Shown here one piece after another: positions 17,897-25,893 of a stretch of 64,000 bases of DNA; position 1 is the first letter of the stretch; each line of letters begins with the position of its first letter. Below the pieces are notes generated by a model that made no database searches, was not told where the DNA came from, and was given only the letters and a program-made list of their open reading frames with translations. The position numbers were made by a program, and so were the translations under genes. Origin of the DNA: CAYTGM01 sp964437365 (GTDB lineage: Bacteria; Sumerlaeota; Sumerlaeia; SLMS01); the NCBI GenBank assembly GCA_964437365.1, contig CAYTGM010000008.1, positions 150,215 to 214,214 on the forward strand, written 5' to 3'.

Positions 17897-17951
17897 CTTC
17901 TGGAGTGCTGCAGTCTTACTGCAGCACTCCAGAAGCAAGCCTTGCTTGCTT
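17897..17951. repeat. Two adjacent perfect hairpins with identical CTT loops
   Basis: CTTCTGGAGTGCTGCAGT (17897-17914) pairs perfectly over 18 bp with 17918-17935 around a CTT loop. Immediately next, AAGCAAGC (17933-17940) pairs over 8 bp with GCTTGCTT (17944-17951), again around CTT. They lie about 170 bases after araB. There is no T-tract, so this is not a typical intrinsic terminator. Confidence 0.75.
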
Positions 17952-18075
17952 ATAAAAGATAGATCATCGAATCCGACCAGAACAATCCGTGATTATGTAT
18001 ATTGTTGCCTAATGTCTCTCACCAGTCTCCCGAACGAAGCGAGGCTTTCGCCGAGCTGGGAGTGCATCAGAAGGA

Positions 18076-18244
18076 AAAACTTATTCAAAACCTGGTAGAA
18101 GTCTCTCTTTTTTGAGAAGGAGGAACCAATAGAACATGGCCAATTACAGAGCAAAAGAAGGAATGGAAAGGTTGGTTCTCATCAAAGTCCCAAAGCGGAG
18201 TTCTATACCATAGTGGGTCGGAACGCAGCCCAGGCCCAGTAAGA
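18076..18244. repeat. Intergenic repeat, copy 1 (partner at 45903-46075)
   Basis: About 170 bases align with 45903-46075 at an estimated 75-80% identity by eye. Shared blocks include GAAGTCTCTCTT, TTTGAGAAGG, GAACCAATAGAACATG, ATCAAAG and TGGGTCGGA. There is no open reading frame of note. The copy lies in the 830-base gap between araB and the family 3 glycosidase. Confidence 0.8.
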
Positions 18245-18309
18245 CTGTTTAAAACAAGTATAAAAGCCATTTTAAATTTCCATAAAATCAGCTAAGGACA
18301 CGTACCCTC

Positions 18310-18411
18310 ATCCCGTGTCCGACCTCTGTCCGACCTTTGTTCTACCACTGACGGACGTCTCAAGTCGTAGGTAAGACGTAGATAAGACGTCGGACAGACG
18401 TCCGTCATTGG
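18310..18411. promoter_or_regulatory. GACGT-rich inverted and direct repeats upstream of the glycosidase gene
   Basis: TGACGGACGTCT (18349-18360) is repeated inverted as AGACGTCCGTCA (18396-18407). The 35-base spacer holds further TAAGACGT copies. Just upstream, TGTCCGACCT occurs twice in tandem. The arrangement looks like a multi-site operator, but no regulator is known; a folded RNA leader is an alternative. Confidence 0.45.
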
Positions 18412-18470
18412 GTGAGAGTGCTCGTATTCAGACAACCCTTTAAAAAGCGAAATAAAGTCGAAGCTAACAC

Positions 18471-18498
18471 TTGACCCGTAATTTCACTTCGGTAGGGT
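18471..18498 (+). promoter_or_regulatory. Possible promoter of the family 3 glycosidase gene
   Basis: TTGACC (18471-18476) and TAGGGT (18493-18498) are separated by 16 bases, about 60 bases before the GTG start. The -35 is good and the -10 keeps only its most conserved positions. Confidence 0.4.
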
Positions 18499-18559
18499 AT
18501 CCTACATCTGGGAGAGAGATTATCCCGCTTTGAATTAAGTCACCGGGAGGACTGATTCG

Positions 18560-20362
18560 GTGCTGACTGGTCTCAAAAGCTTACTCTTCACTCTGCTTGT
18601 CATGGTCTATGTGGTCGGTGCAGCAAGAGGATCTGACGTGATCGTTGACGTTGATCCGGCATCGCACAATCGAGCAAGCGAAGAAACTCTGCACATCCAG
18701 CCTGGAGAGCCTTCACGCGTTAGCGAGCCCACCTGGACGCCGGACCCTCTCAAAGAGCCAAACGAACAGTGGGTCGAAGCAACGTTAGCCACGATGACGC
18801 TTGATGAAAAAATCGGCCAGATGCTGATGCCGCAATGGAGCAGCGGCAGTGCCTCAACACTCCTCCAGAATTATCACGTCGGAGGGTTTATCTTTCTTCG
18901 TAACTCTGCGAGTACCATCGAAAGTGCAACCTCAATGCTTCAGTCGGAGGCTTCAACGCCTCTTCTCTTTTCTATCGATTGTGAAGCAGGTTCTGGAGCA
19001 CGCATCAACGAGGGCGTCCGCTTTCCGATGAACATGGGCCTGGCGGCGACCAATAATCCTGACTTCGCTTATCAGCAGGGGGTCGTCACAGCACGTGAAT
19101 GCCGCGCGCTCGGAGTGCATATCGGGCTCGGACCCGTTCTTGATGTCAATACAGAGCCCATCAACCCGATCATTGGTATTCGATCTCTTGGTGACGACCC
19201 GGATCGAATCTATCGCATGGCAAAAGCTTATGTGGAAGGAGCCCGCTCTGCAGGACTTTTGACAACGTACAAACACTTTCCGGGTCATGGTGCAACAACC
19301 GGTGACTCTCATGATAGCCTGCCAACGGTTACAACCAGTTATCAGGATATGTTGGATATACACGTGAACCCGTATGCCCGACTCATCAATGATGGAATTG
19401 GCGAACTCGTGATGTCGGCCCATGTGTGGTACACCGCCTTTGATCCAGGTCAGAACGCGTGGCCAGGAACACTCTCAGAGGTTGCATCAAAGGATATACT
19501 GCGGGACGACCTCGGTTTTGACGGTGTTTATATATCTGATGCTTTTAACATGCAGGGGTTACAGCTTGCTGCAACAACTGCAGAAGGAGTGAAGATAGCG
19601 GTCAAGAATGGCATGGACATCATTCTGATGGCACCCAGTAACTTCGAAGCTTTCAATGCTCTCAAAGATGCCGTGATGAATGAGGAGATATCTGAGGAGC
19701 GGATCGATACATCTGTTCGACGTATTCTGCGCCTAAAATCGCAGGTTGGTCTTGATGCATCTTCAACTCCCCGAGGAACGATTCCCGACGACATTGTCGG
19801 TCACCCGTTTCATTGGCAAACGGCGACTGATATTGGAAAAGAGGCCGTTTCTTACGATGGGGTTGAACGCGGGACTCTCCCTATAGACAAAGATGAGTCG
19901 ATTATCGTTTTCAGCTTCGAGACAAATTCATCAATCTTCTATCTCGAAAGTACGAGTTATTTTCAGAATGAGCTGAATGACAAATTCAATGATGTCACAT
20001 GGGTGGATGTTCCGCGCACTCTGGGGCAGGGGATTATTAACGACTACATTCTGGATGCGCTGCAAAAAGATCGTGTTATGATTGTAAGTTGGACCTGGCA
20101 GCCAGATAACAGCTTCTGGCAGTCTTACATGATCGAAGAAATGCGTGACGCATTCCCGGATCTTCTTTATGTCTCTTTCGGCAGCCCCTATCAATTGCGT
20201 GAGGAAGAAGATCGTAAGAATTTCTTTTGTGGTTTTTCCAGTCATCGAGGGACACAGATTGGTATGGCCGAGGTTCTCGCTGGAGAGCGGATAGCTGCCG
20301 GCGATTGGCCGGTGGATATCAATGCTGTCATGGGTCCGTCATCAAGCTGGTTGTTTGAATAA
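18560..20362 (+). CDS. Secreted glycoside hydrolase family 3, NagZ-like beta-N-acetylhexosaminidase
   Basis: The gene starts with GTG 18560, nine bases after GGGAGG. The 600-residue product has a signal peptide (MLTGLKSLLFTLLVMVYVVGAARG). A GH3 catalytic domain follows at about residues 75-400: 'TLDEKIGQMLMPQW', 'LFSIDCEAGSGARI', 'GPVLDVNT', 'TTYKHFPGHGATTGDSHDSLP' and 'GFDGVYISDAFNMQGL'. The KHFPGHG-x4-DSH loop is the NagZ hallmark, with the Asp/His dyad as general acid/base, and SDAF holds the nucleophile Asp. Such enzymes remove N-acetylglucosamine from peptidoglycan or chitin fragments. The C-terminal ~170 residues form a second domain. The export signal separates it from the cytoplasmic NagZ of enterobacteria. 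The C-terminus is GPSSSWLFE. Confidence 0.85.
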   Translation: MLTGLKSLLFTLLVMVYVVGAARGSDVIVDVDPASHNRASEETLHIQPGEPSRVSEPTWTPDPLKEPNEQWVEATLATMTLDEKIGQMLMPQWSSGSASTLLQNYHVGGFIFLRNSASTIESATSMLQSEASTPLLFSIDCEAGSGARINEGVRFPMNMGLAATNNPDFAYQQGVVTARECRALGVHIGLGPVLDVNTEPINPIIGIRSLGDDPDRIYRMAKAYVEGARSAGLLTTYKHFPGHGATTGDSHDSLPTVTTSYQDMLDIHVNPYARLINDGIGELVMSAHVWYTAFDPGQNAWPGTLSEVASKDILRDDLGFDGVYISDAFNMQGLQLAATTAEGVKIAVKNGMDIILMAPSNFEAFNALKDAVMNEEISEERIDTSVRRILRLKSQVGLDASSTPRGTIPDDIVGHPFHWQTATDIGKEAVSYDGVERGTLPIDKDESIIVFSFETNSSIFYLESTSYFQNELNDKFNDVTWVDVPRTLGQGIINDYILDALQKDRVMIVSWTWQPDNSFWQSYMIEEMRDAFPDLLYVSFGSPYQLREEEDRKNFFCGFSSHRGTQIGMAEVLAGERIAAGDWPVDINAVMGPSSSWLFE

Positions 20363-20412
20363 AATTTTCGCAGGAATAGACATAACCAATATACTCAAGG
20401 AGGCGTGAGACG

Positions 20413-21966
20413 ATGCTGTCCAAGCTGACGTCTTTTGCTATCATGGGGATCGATGCGTTCCCCGTGCAGGTTGAAGTTGATGTTGTGGATGTCCAGGAAG
20501 ACTCACAGGCATCCTGGAATATTGTGGGTCTCGGCGATATGGCCGTGCGCGAGGCGCGTGAACGCGTGAAAACTGCGTTGAGAAACAGCGGTCTCTCAGT
20601 TTCGCAACGGCGCGTTGTTGTCAATCTCGCTCCAGCTGATATACGCAAGGAAGGATCCCATCTCGATCTGCCCATGGCGCTCGCTTCGCTGAAAGCAACG
20701 GGGCGGATCGGTGATGAACGCCATGGCTATGCGGCAGCAGGAGAGCTGTCACTCAACGGTGAACTACAACCCCTGAACGGAGCTCTGCCTCTTGCAATTG
20801 GAGCCCGTATTGACGGACAGAGGGGGATCCTCCTGCCAGCAGAGAACGCTTCCGAAGCAGCCTTCGTCGAAGGAATCGACGTGATACCGGTGGCTAACCT
20901 GCGCGAAGCAACGGAGTTCCTCGGCGGCGAAATCGACATCGAACCCGCACGGCCTTTGAACTCTGTGAACCCGATGGATATCGAACCAGAACTTGATCTA
21001 CGGGATGTAAAAGGACAGGAAGGAGCCAAGCGCGCCATGGAAGTCGCCGCCGCTGGTGGGCACAATCTACTTTTCGTAGGCCCTCCTGGATCAGGAAAGA
21101 CCATGCTGTCTAGACGAATCCCAGGAATTCTTCCTCCCATGACGTTCGAAGAACAGATCGAAGCTTCCAAGATTCACAGTATCGCGGGGTTGCTGAATGG
21201 AAAGAGTGGTTTGCTTCCGACAAGACCCTTTCGTGCACCCCATCACACCAGTTCCAGTGCGGCTCTTGTTGGAGGCGGAACAATTCCACGTCCGGGTGAG
21301 GTGTCTCTGGCCCATCACGGCGTTTTATTCCTCGATGAATTGCCAGAGTTCAGTCGGAACGTTCTCGAAGTGCTGCGTCAGCCATTAGAAGATGGAAGGG
21401 TCTTGATATCACGCTCTGCACAGTCCGTCGAGTTCCCTTCCCGGTTTCTCCTGATTGCCGCTATGAACCCAACGCCTAGTGGCTACAATGTGAACGATGC
21501 CATGGATACGTATAACTCTCATGCTCAGATACAGCGATATATGGCGAAGATCAGTGGTCCTCTGCTGGATCGTATAGATATGCATGTCGAGGTCCCTGCT
21601 GTGAAGTTAAAGGACCTGAAAGGTCGAGAGGCGAAGGAAGGGTCGAAAGAAGTAAGATCGCGCGTGTGTGCTGCGAGAGAAAGACAGCTCTATCGCTTTC
21701 GAGGCCGGAGAGGTGTTTATTGCAATGCGCATCTGACAGCAAAAGATTTAAGAGACTATTGTACACTCTCCGATGAAGCCCAGTCGGTCCTGGATGGGGC
21801 GATGCGAGGGTTGGATTTATCAGCGAGAGCGTATGATCGCATTCGAAAAGTCGCTCGGACGATTGCTGATTTGGAGGGAACCGATGATATACAGGCATCT
21901 CACGTGAGTGAGGCGGTGAATTATCGCAATCTCGACCGAGGAACCTGTGGAGTTGGAAGCCGGTAG
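20413..21966 (+). CDS. comM: YifB/ComM-family magnesium-chelatase-like AAA+ ATPase
   Basis: The 517-residue protein has the three-part architecture of the family. An N-terminal ChlI domain (residues ~20-150) contains 'NIVGLGDMAVREARERVKTAL' and 'VVVNLAPADIRKEGSHLDLP'. A central ATPase has Walker A GPPGSGKTML near residue 222 and Walker B VLFLDELPEF. A C-terminal Mg-chelatase lid (residues ~420-510) follows. ComM is a hexameric helicase that promotes branch migration during integration of DNA taken up by transformation. The gene follows the glycosidase by 50 bases. Its presence fits competence together with the pilus-like genes, but no ComEA or ComEC is in the window. Confidence 0.88.
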   Translation: MLSKLTSFAIMGIDAFPVQVEVDVVDVQEDSQASWNIVGLGDMAVREARERVKTALRNSGLSVSQRRVVVNLAPADIRKEGSHLDLPMALASLKATGRIGDERHGYAAAGELSLNGELQPLNGALPLAIGARIDGQRGILLPAENASEAAFVEGIDVIPVANLREATEFLGGEIDIEPARPLNSVNPMDIEPELDLRDVKGQEGAKRAMEVAAAGGHNLLFVGPPGSGKTMLSRRIPGILPPMTFEEQIEASKIHSIAGLLNGKSGLLPTRPFRAPHHTSSSAALVGGGTIPRPGEVSLAHHGVLFLDELPEFSRNVLEVLRQPLEDGRVLISRSAQSVEFPSRFLLIAAMNPTPSGYNVNDAMDTYNSHAQIQRYMAKISGPLLDRIDMHVEVPAVKLKDLKGREAKEGSKEVRSRVCAARERQLYRFRGRRGVYCNAHLTAKDLRDYCTLSDEAQSVLDGAMRGLDLSARAYDRIRKVARTIADLEGTDDIQASHVSEAVNYRNLDRGTCGVGSR

Positions 21967-22010
21967 TCGGTAGGGGGAACGGGACATGGTGATGTAGCCC
22001 TGAAAGTTGT

Positions 22011-22415
22011 CCAACCCCTGCCGGGGTTGTGTGTTTTAATATTCCGTACCCACAGTAGCCTTCACTGCGTTTCGGCAACTGTGGGCTATGACCTCTAACC
22101 GCTGCCGCGGTATGGTTGGCAGAATCAAGAGCGATACCTTTTGAAGTGTATTGGGCTAAAGTAATAAGGAGAAGCATGACATGAAGAGTCAAGGGGGAGC
22201 AGAGATCTATATTAGCCTATCATCCTGATAGTCGATATTTAAATCGCCTTGAATGCTGGGTTATTATTACAGGAGTTTTGAGAGTAAGGCAGCAGCGATA
22301 GCGTTCTTTGATCTATACCGCGGTAGCGGTTAGAGGTCATAGCCCTGGGTTGGCGAGCTTTGCGAGCCTACCCAGGGTAGACATACAACATGAGCACAAC
22401 CCCGGGAGGGGTTGG
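22011..22415. repeat. 405-bp palindromic unit, left copy
   Basis: The unit begins with CCAACCCCTGCCGGGGTTG and ends with the near-exact reverse complement. Inside, CTCTAACCGCTGCCGCGGTA on the left pairs with TACCGCGGTAGCGGTTAGAG on the right, and each arm holds further hairpins (CCCACAGT/ACTGTGGG and CCCTGGGT/ACCCAGGG). The arms are about 105 bases each around a ~195-base centre. It has exactly the same length as the unit at 23520-23924, in the same orientation. It resembles a BIME-like structure of REP sequences. Confidence 0.85.
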
Positions 22416-23017
22416 ATATGGGGTAAACAGGTGGAGAAGGAACAGTTTCATTAGGACCTTCAAGTGTGAGAGGTTCATAACGAGGGAGAGGGCAAAAGAT
22501 GGCATTCTTCCATCTATACCGCGGTAGCGGTTAGAGGTAATAGCACTGGGTTGGCGAGCTTTGCGAGCCTACCCAGGGTAGACATACAACATGAGCACAA
22601 CCCCGGGAGGGGTTGGATATGGGGTAAACAGGTGGAGAAGGAACAGTTTCATTAGGACCTTCAAGTGTGAGAGGTTCATAACGAGGGAGAGGGCAAAAGA
22701 TGGCATTCTTCCATCTATACCGCGGTAGCGGTTAGAGGTAATAGCACTGGGTTGGCGAGCTTTGCGAGCCTACCCAGGGTAGACATACAACATGAGCACA
22801 ACCCCGGGAGGGGTTGGATATGGGGTAAACAGGTGGAGAAGGAACAGTTTCATTAGGACCTTCAAGTGTGAGAGGTTCATAACGAGGGAGAGGGCAAAAG
22901 ATGGCATTCTTCCATCTATACCGCGGTAGCGGTTAGAGGTCATAGCACCGGGTTGGTGAGCTTTGCGAGCCTACCCGGGGTAGTCAAAAAATCCCAAACA
23001 ACCCCGGGAGGGGTTGG
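22312..23017. repeat. 201-bp tandem repeat, three full copies plus a partial fourth
   Basis: Units start at 22312, 22513, 22714 and 22915, exactly 201 bases apart. Each consists of the right palindromic arm (~104 bases) and a ~97-base spacer. Copies 2 and 3 appear identical; copy 1 differs at a few positions near the arm start. The fourth ends with its arm at about 23017, is more diverged (GGTGAGC, CCCGGGGTAGTC) and resembles the arm of the right-hand unit. Such near-identity points to recent amplification. Confidence 0.92.
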
Positions 23018-23052
23018 ACAAAATATTCATTCCAACCAGGAGGAAACACATC

Positions 23053-23505
23053 ATGGCTCATTCATATTCTTCATGTTATGAACATGCTGTCTTCAGTTCA
23101 AAGCGCCGACTTCCTTTTCTTGATAAGAACAACGAGATACGTCTCTTCGGTTACCTGACTGCAGCAATCAATCATTCAAACTGTACCGCTATCAACGTTG
23201 GAGGACATTTTGAACATGTACATCTTCTATACAGAAAAGGGAAAGACGTGAGAACCGATTTGTTTCTTAAGGAAATAAAACGCCAATCCTCTATCTGGAT
23301 CAAGAAAGCTGGATTGGTAACCCCGGATTTCTACTGGCAAACAGGATATGGTGCGTTTTCGATCTCTCATTGGGACATTGATAAAATTAAAACGTATATA
23401 GATAACCAAGAGGAACATCATTGCGGTATGAGTTGGGAGAAAGAATATAGGGAGCTATTAAAAAAGCATGGAATTGAGTATGATGTAAGGTTCTTTTTGG
23501 ATTGA
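23053..23505 (+). CDS. REP-associated tyrosine transposase (RAYT, Y1/IS200-like)
   Basis: ATG 23053 has a perfect AGGAGGA eight bases upstream. The 150-residue product is a compact Y1 transposase. The HUH motif is His55-Val-His57 in GGHFEHVHLLYRKG, and the catalytic Tyr115 lies in KTYIDNQEEHH, a segment typical of RAYTs and related IS200-like enzymes. 'FYWQTGYGAFSIS' and 'LLKKHGIEYD' are also family features. RAYTs are usually single-copy, are vertically kept, and act on REP palindromes rather than on their own gene. The gene looks intact. Its flanks are the 405-bp units, one starting 14 bases after the stop. Confidence 0.9.
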   Translation: MAHSYSSCYEHAVFSSKRRLPFLDKNNEIRLFGYLTAAINHSNCTAINVGGHFEHVHLLYRKGKDVRTDLFLKEIKRQSSIWIKKAGLVTPDFYWQTGYGAFSISHWDIDKIKTYIDNQEEHHCGMSWEKEYRELLKKHGIEYDVRFFLD

Positions 23506-23519
23506 GAGAGTTGTACAGT

Positions 23520-23924
23520 CCAACCCCTGCCGGAGTTGTGTATTTTTACATTCCGTACCCACAGTAGCCTTCACTGCGTTTCGGCAACTGTGGGCTACGT
23601 CCTCTAACCGCTGCCGCGGTATGGTTGGTTGGATCAAGAGCATTACATTTGGAAATGGAATGGGTAAAAGTAATAAGAATAAGCGCGGTGTGAAGAGTCA
23701 AGGGAGCGCAAAGACTCATAGTAACCATTCATCCTGATAGTCGATCTTTACATTGCCTTGAATGTCGGGTTATTATTGCAGGAGTTTAGAGAGTAGGGCA
23801 TCAGAGATCGGATTCTTCCATCTATACCGCGGCAGCGGTTAGAGGACATAGCCCCGGGTTGGTGAGCTTTGCGAGCCTACCCGGGGTAGACATACAACAT
23901 GATCGCAACCCCGGAAGGGGTTGG
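23520..23924. repeat. 405-bp palindromic unit, right copy
   Basis: It aligns with 22011-22415 along its whole length, at about 85-90% identity judged by eye. The arms are better conserved than the centre, as expected if the hairpins are the recognised part. Confidence 0.85.
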
Positions 23925-23943
23925 ACAATGTGTCAGTTTGGAT

Positions 23944-25164
23944 TCAATATATCATCCAGCTTTCGCCTGAAGATGTTCGTTCAACCCTGATTGCATCGGC
24001 TATCACGTATCCATTTGCATCGTTGCTCAACCTGACTGTATAGTCAGTGTTCGCTTCAAATTCAAAGAGCCCTGCTTCGTTCCAGACTCCACCATTCTGA
24101 GTCTGATCGACCAGGAAAACAGAAGTTCCAATCTTATCAGTAATACTATAAGGCGCATTGGTTGCCCTGTTGGGATGCGAGGTCCAGTTAATATCAATCG
24201 TATAGATACCTGTTTCAGGGACCTGAAACGTCCATGTGGCGATCGAGTCTCCATCCCCAGCGGGGGCAAAGTGATAACCCGTCCCTTCATAGCCCAGACT
24301 TGACGTGGAAAACGTCCAGTTGCCAGAAACCGAAATAAATGAATTTACGGTATTGATGAATGCGTTGCTGACTTCAGCTGTGTCGCCTGACGCATTGGGG
24401 TTCACCGCGAATCTCGGAAGCTCAAGTAGCTCGGAATTGCGAGTCACTGGTTCTTGGACTGTGGTAACCGCTGTCTTGTAGCCTGCCATCTCAACCATGT
24501 CGAGGACGGCTGGGTTGTAGCTACCGTAAGGGTAAGAAAAGTGATCCGCGGCTTTTCCTGGGATTTCGTTCATGAGCCTGATTTTGCTATCAATGACTTC
24601 ATTAGACAGCTGCTGAGCATCGACATCAGCTAGATCGGCATGGCTAAGGGTATGAGATTCAGTGATAATGGTCCCATCGACTTCCATCTCTCTGATCTCA
24701 TCCCAGTCTGCATGATCGAATGAGGTTACAACACCAACATAGTTCGTATGTGTGAAGTTATAGCCAATGAATCCATGCTTCTTCAGTTCTGGAAACGCCC
24801 GAGTATAGATGCTTAGATAGTTGTCGTCAAATGTCAGAATGATCGGCTTGTTTGGAAGTTCTGGAGATCCCGTTTCAATCCATGAGGCAAGATGTTCAAA
24901 GGTTATTGTGTTGTAGTCATTGTCGGCAAGATATTGAATCTGGTTGTTAAAGCTCTCTCCGTTAAATCCTCCATTGGCGGCGTCGAGTCCATGGTACATT
25001 AGAATCAAGGCACTGTCGTTTCCTGATAAAGAGCCAGAGAAGCTCGCATTTGAGTCGTCATAGACAGCGGCTGAGAGGCTGGTTGGGAGAGACGATATAG
25101 ATAAGAATCCGACACAGCTCATGCCGACTACCCAGAGCGCGTGTTCGACCGGCTTCTTTCTCAT
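23944..25164 (-). CDS. Secreted polysaccharide deacetylase with Golvesin-type C-terminal domain
   Basis: ATG 25164 is chosen because it opens a signal peptide (MRKKPVEHALWVVGMSCVGFLSISSLPTSLSA). Residues ~50-270 are a carbohydrate esterase family 4/NodB domain: 'ALILMYHGL', 'KPIILTFDDNY' (catalytic Asp and metal Asp), 'ESHTLSHADL' (the H-x4-H metal pair) and 'DHFSYPYGSYN'. The C-terminal ~130 residues (GYHFAPAGDGDSIATWTFQVPETGIYTIDINW to YVIADAIRVER) match the Golvesin/xanthan-lyase beta domain. It should remove acetyl groups from an extracellular polysaccharide. The C-terminus is SSGESWMIY. The DUF2959 lipoprotein gene lies 40 bases upstream on the same strand. Confidence 0.8.
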   Translation of the reverse strand: MRKKPVEHALWVVGMSCVGFLSISSLPTSLSAAVYDDSNASFSGSLSGNDSALILMYHGLDAANGGFNGESFNNQIQYLADNDYNTITFEHLASWIETGSPELPNKPIILTFDDNYLSIYTRAFPELKKHGFIGYNFTHTNYVGVVTSFDHADWDEIREMEVDGTIITESHTLSHADLADVDAQQLSNEVIDSKIRLMNEIPGKAADHFSYPYGSYNPAVLDMVEMAGYKTAVTTVQEPVTRNSELLELPRFAVNPNASGDTAEVSNAFINTVNSFISVSGNWTFSTSSLGYEGTGYHFAPAGDGDSIATWTFQVPETGIYTIDINWTSHPNRATNAPYSITDKIGTSVFLVDQTQNGGVWNEAGLFEFEANTDYTVRLSNDANGYVIADAIRVERTSSGESWMIY

Positions 25165-25204
25165 GATGATCTCTTTATCTCTCCCCTCCCGTTTTAGTGG
25201 TCGG

Positions 25205-25867
25205 TCAGGAACCTTCCCCACGCATCTGATTAATAAAGTCGTTCGCTTCGCTGATAGATACCTGCATATCTTTAATCAGGTTTTCGACTTCTTGCTCCAT
25301 GGTTGTCACTTCGCTTTGAAGTGAAGAAATTGCAGCAGCATTGAGGTTGTGCTTCAGATAGAGCACCTGGTCACGAAAGACATCCAGAACCGGATCAATT
25401 TTCGATTCTGCCGCTCGCATGGCGTTGATCATGGTCTGGTAACCATCTCGTGTGTCCTCAAGCTTTTCTTTGCTACTGCGGCGAAGGTTATCGTTTGTAT
25501 ATTGGTCGAGTTCTTTCTCCCATTCGCCGAACATGTCTTTCGCAACAGACTCAACGGCGTCTATGCGGTCGTTCAGCTTTTGAGCGCGGGATTCGCACCG
25601 CTCGAATTCGGAGTTTAACTTATTGTATTTCGCCTCGAGGGATCCTCCATCATAGTCCGTCAGTTCTTTGAATCTTTCGAAGGCTGTCTGGAATTGCTCA
25701 CCAGTGTCTTCCTGGGTGTCACGAGCCGCTTCAACGCGTGAGACGAGGATGTCACGTTTTTCGTTTCCAAGTTTTTCCTGGACGTTATAGTAGATTGTTG
25801 TGCAGCTTGATATTATGAAAGCTACTGCTGGAATCATCAAAAGAAGATAGCATCGTAATGAGTTCAT
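25205..25867 (-). CDS. DUF2959-like coiled-coil lipoprotein
   Basis: ATG 25867 gives a lipoprotein signal (MNSLRCYLLLMIPAVAFIISSC, Cys22). The remaining ~195 residues are almost entirely helical and charged ('NEKRDILVSRVEAARDTQEDTGEQFQTAFERFKELT', 'YQTMINAMRAAESKIDPVLDVFRDQVLYLKHNLNAAAI'), which matches the DUF2959 family of unknown function. It is probably anchored in the outer membrane, with coiled coils in the periplasm. It lies between the M14 lipoprotein and the deacetylase gene on the same strand, with short gaps, so the three may be co-transcribed. Confidence 0.8.
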   Translation of the reverse strand: MNSLRCYLLLMIPAVAFIISSCTTIYYNVQEKLGNEKRDILVSRVEAARDTQEDTGEQFQTAFERFKELTDYDGGSLEAKYNKLNSEFERCESRAQKLNDRIDAVESVAKDMFGEWEKELDQYTNDNLRRSSKEKLEDTRDGYQTMINAMRAAESKIDPVLDVFRDQVLYLKHNLNAAAISSLQSEVTTMEQEVENLIKDMQVSISEANDFINQMRGEGS

Positions 25868-25893
25868 GATGGTTGGTGGGTCCTTTGTATAGA

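Larger units (their letters stand above)
22011..23924 (+). mobile_element. RAYT transposase locus with flanking palindromic repeats
   Basis: A single-gene Y1 transposase (23053-23505) is enclosed by two direct 405-bp palindromic units, with a tandem amplification of the right arm between the left unit and the gene. This is the organisation expected for a REP-associated tyrosine transposase and its substrate repeats: the units resemble BIMEs and the enzyme cuts at their hairpins. The whole locus lies between comM and the deacetylase gene. Confidence 0.8.

Noticed and set aside
21551..22192. A 213-codon minus-strand open frame covering the comM 3' end and the left palindromic unit
   Set aside because: It is antisense to well-supported comM codons, and its rest is a translation of the repeat (SPQLPKRSEGYCGYG); the same peptide arises from the right unit.
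22312..23017. Regularly spaced repeats as a possible CRISPR array
   Set aside because: The period is 201 bases, the 'spacers' are identical to each other, and there are no cas genes; it is a tandem duplication.
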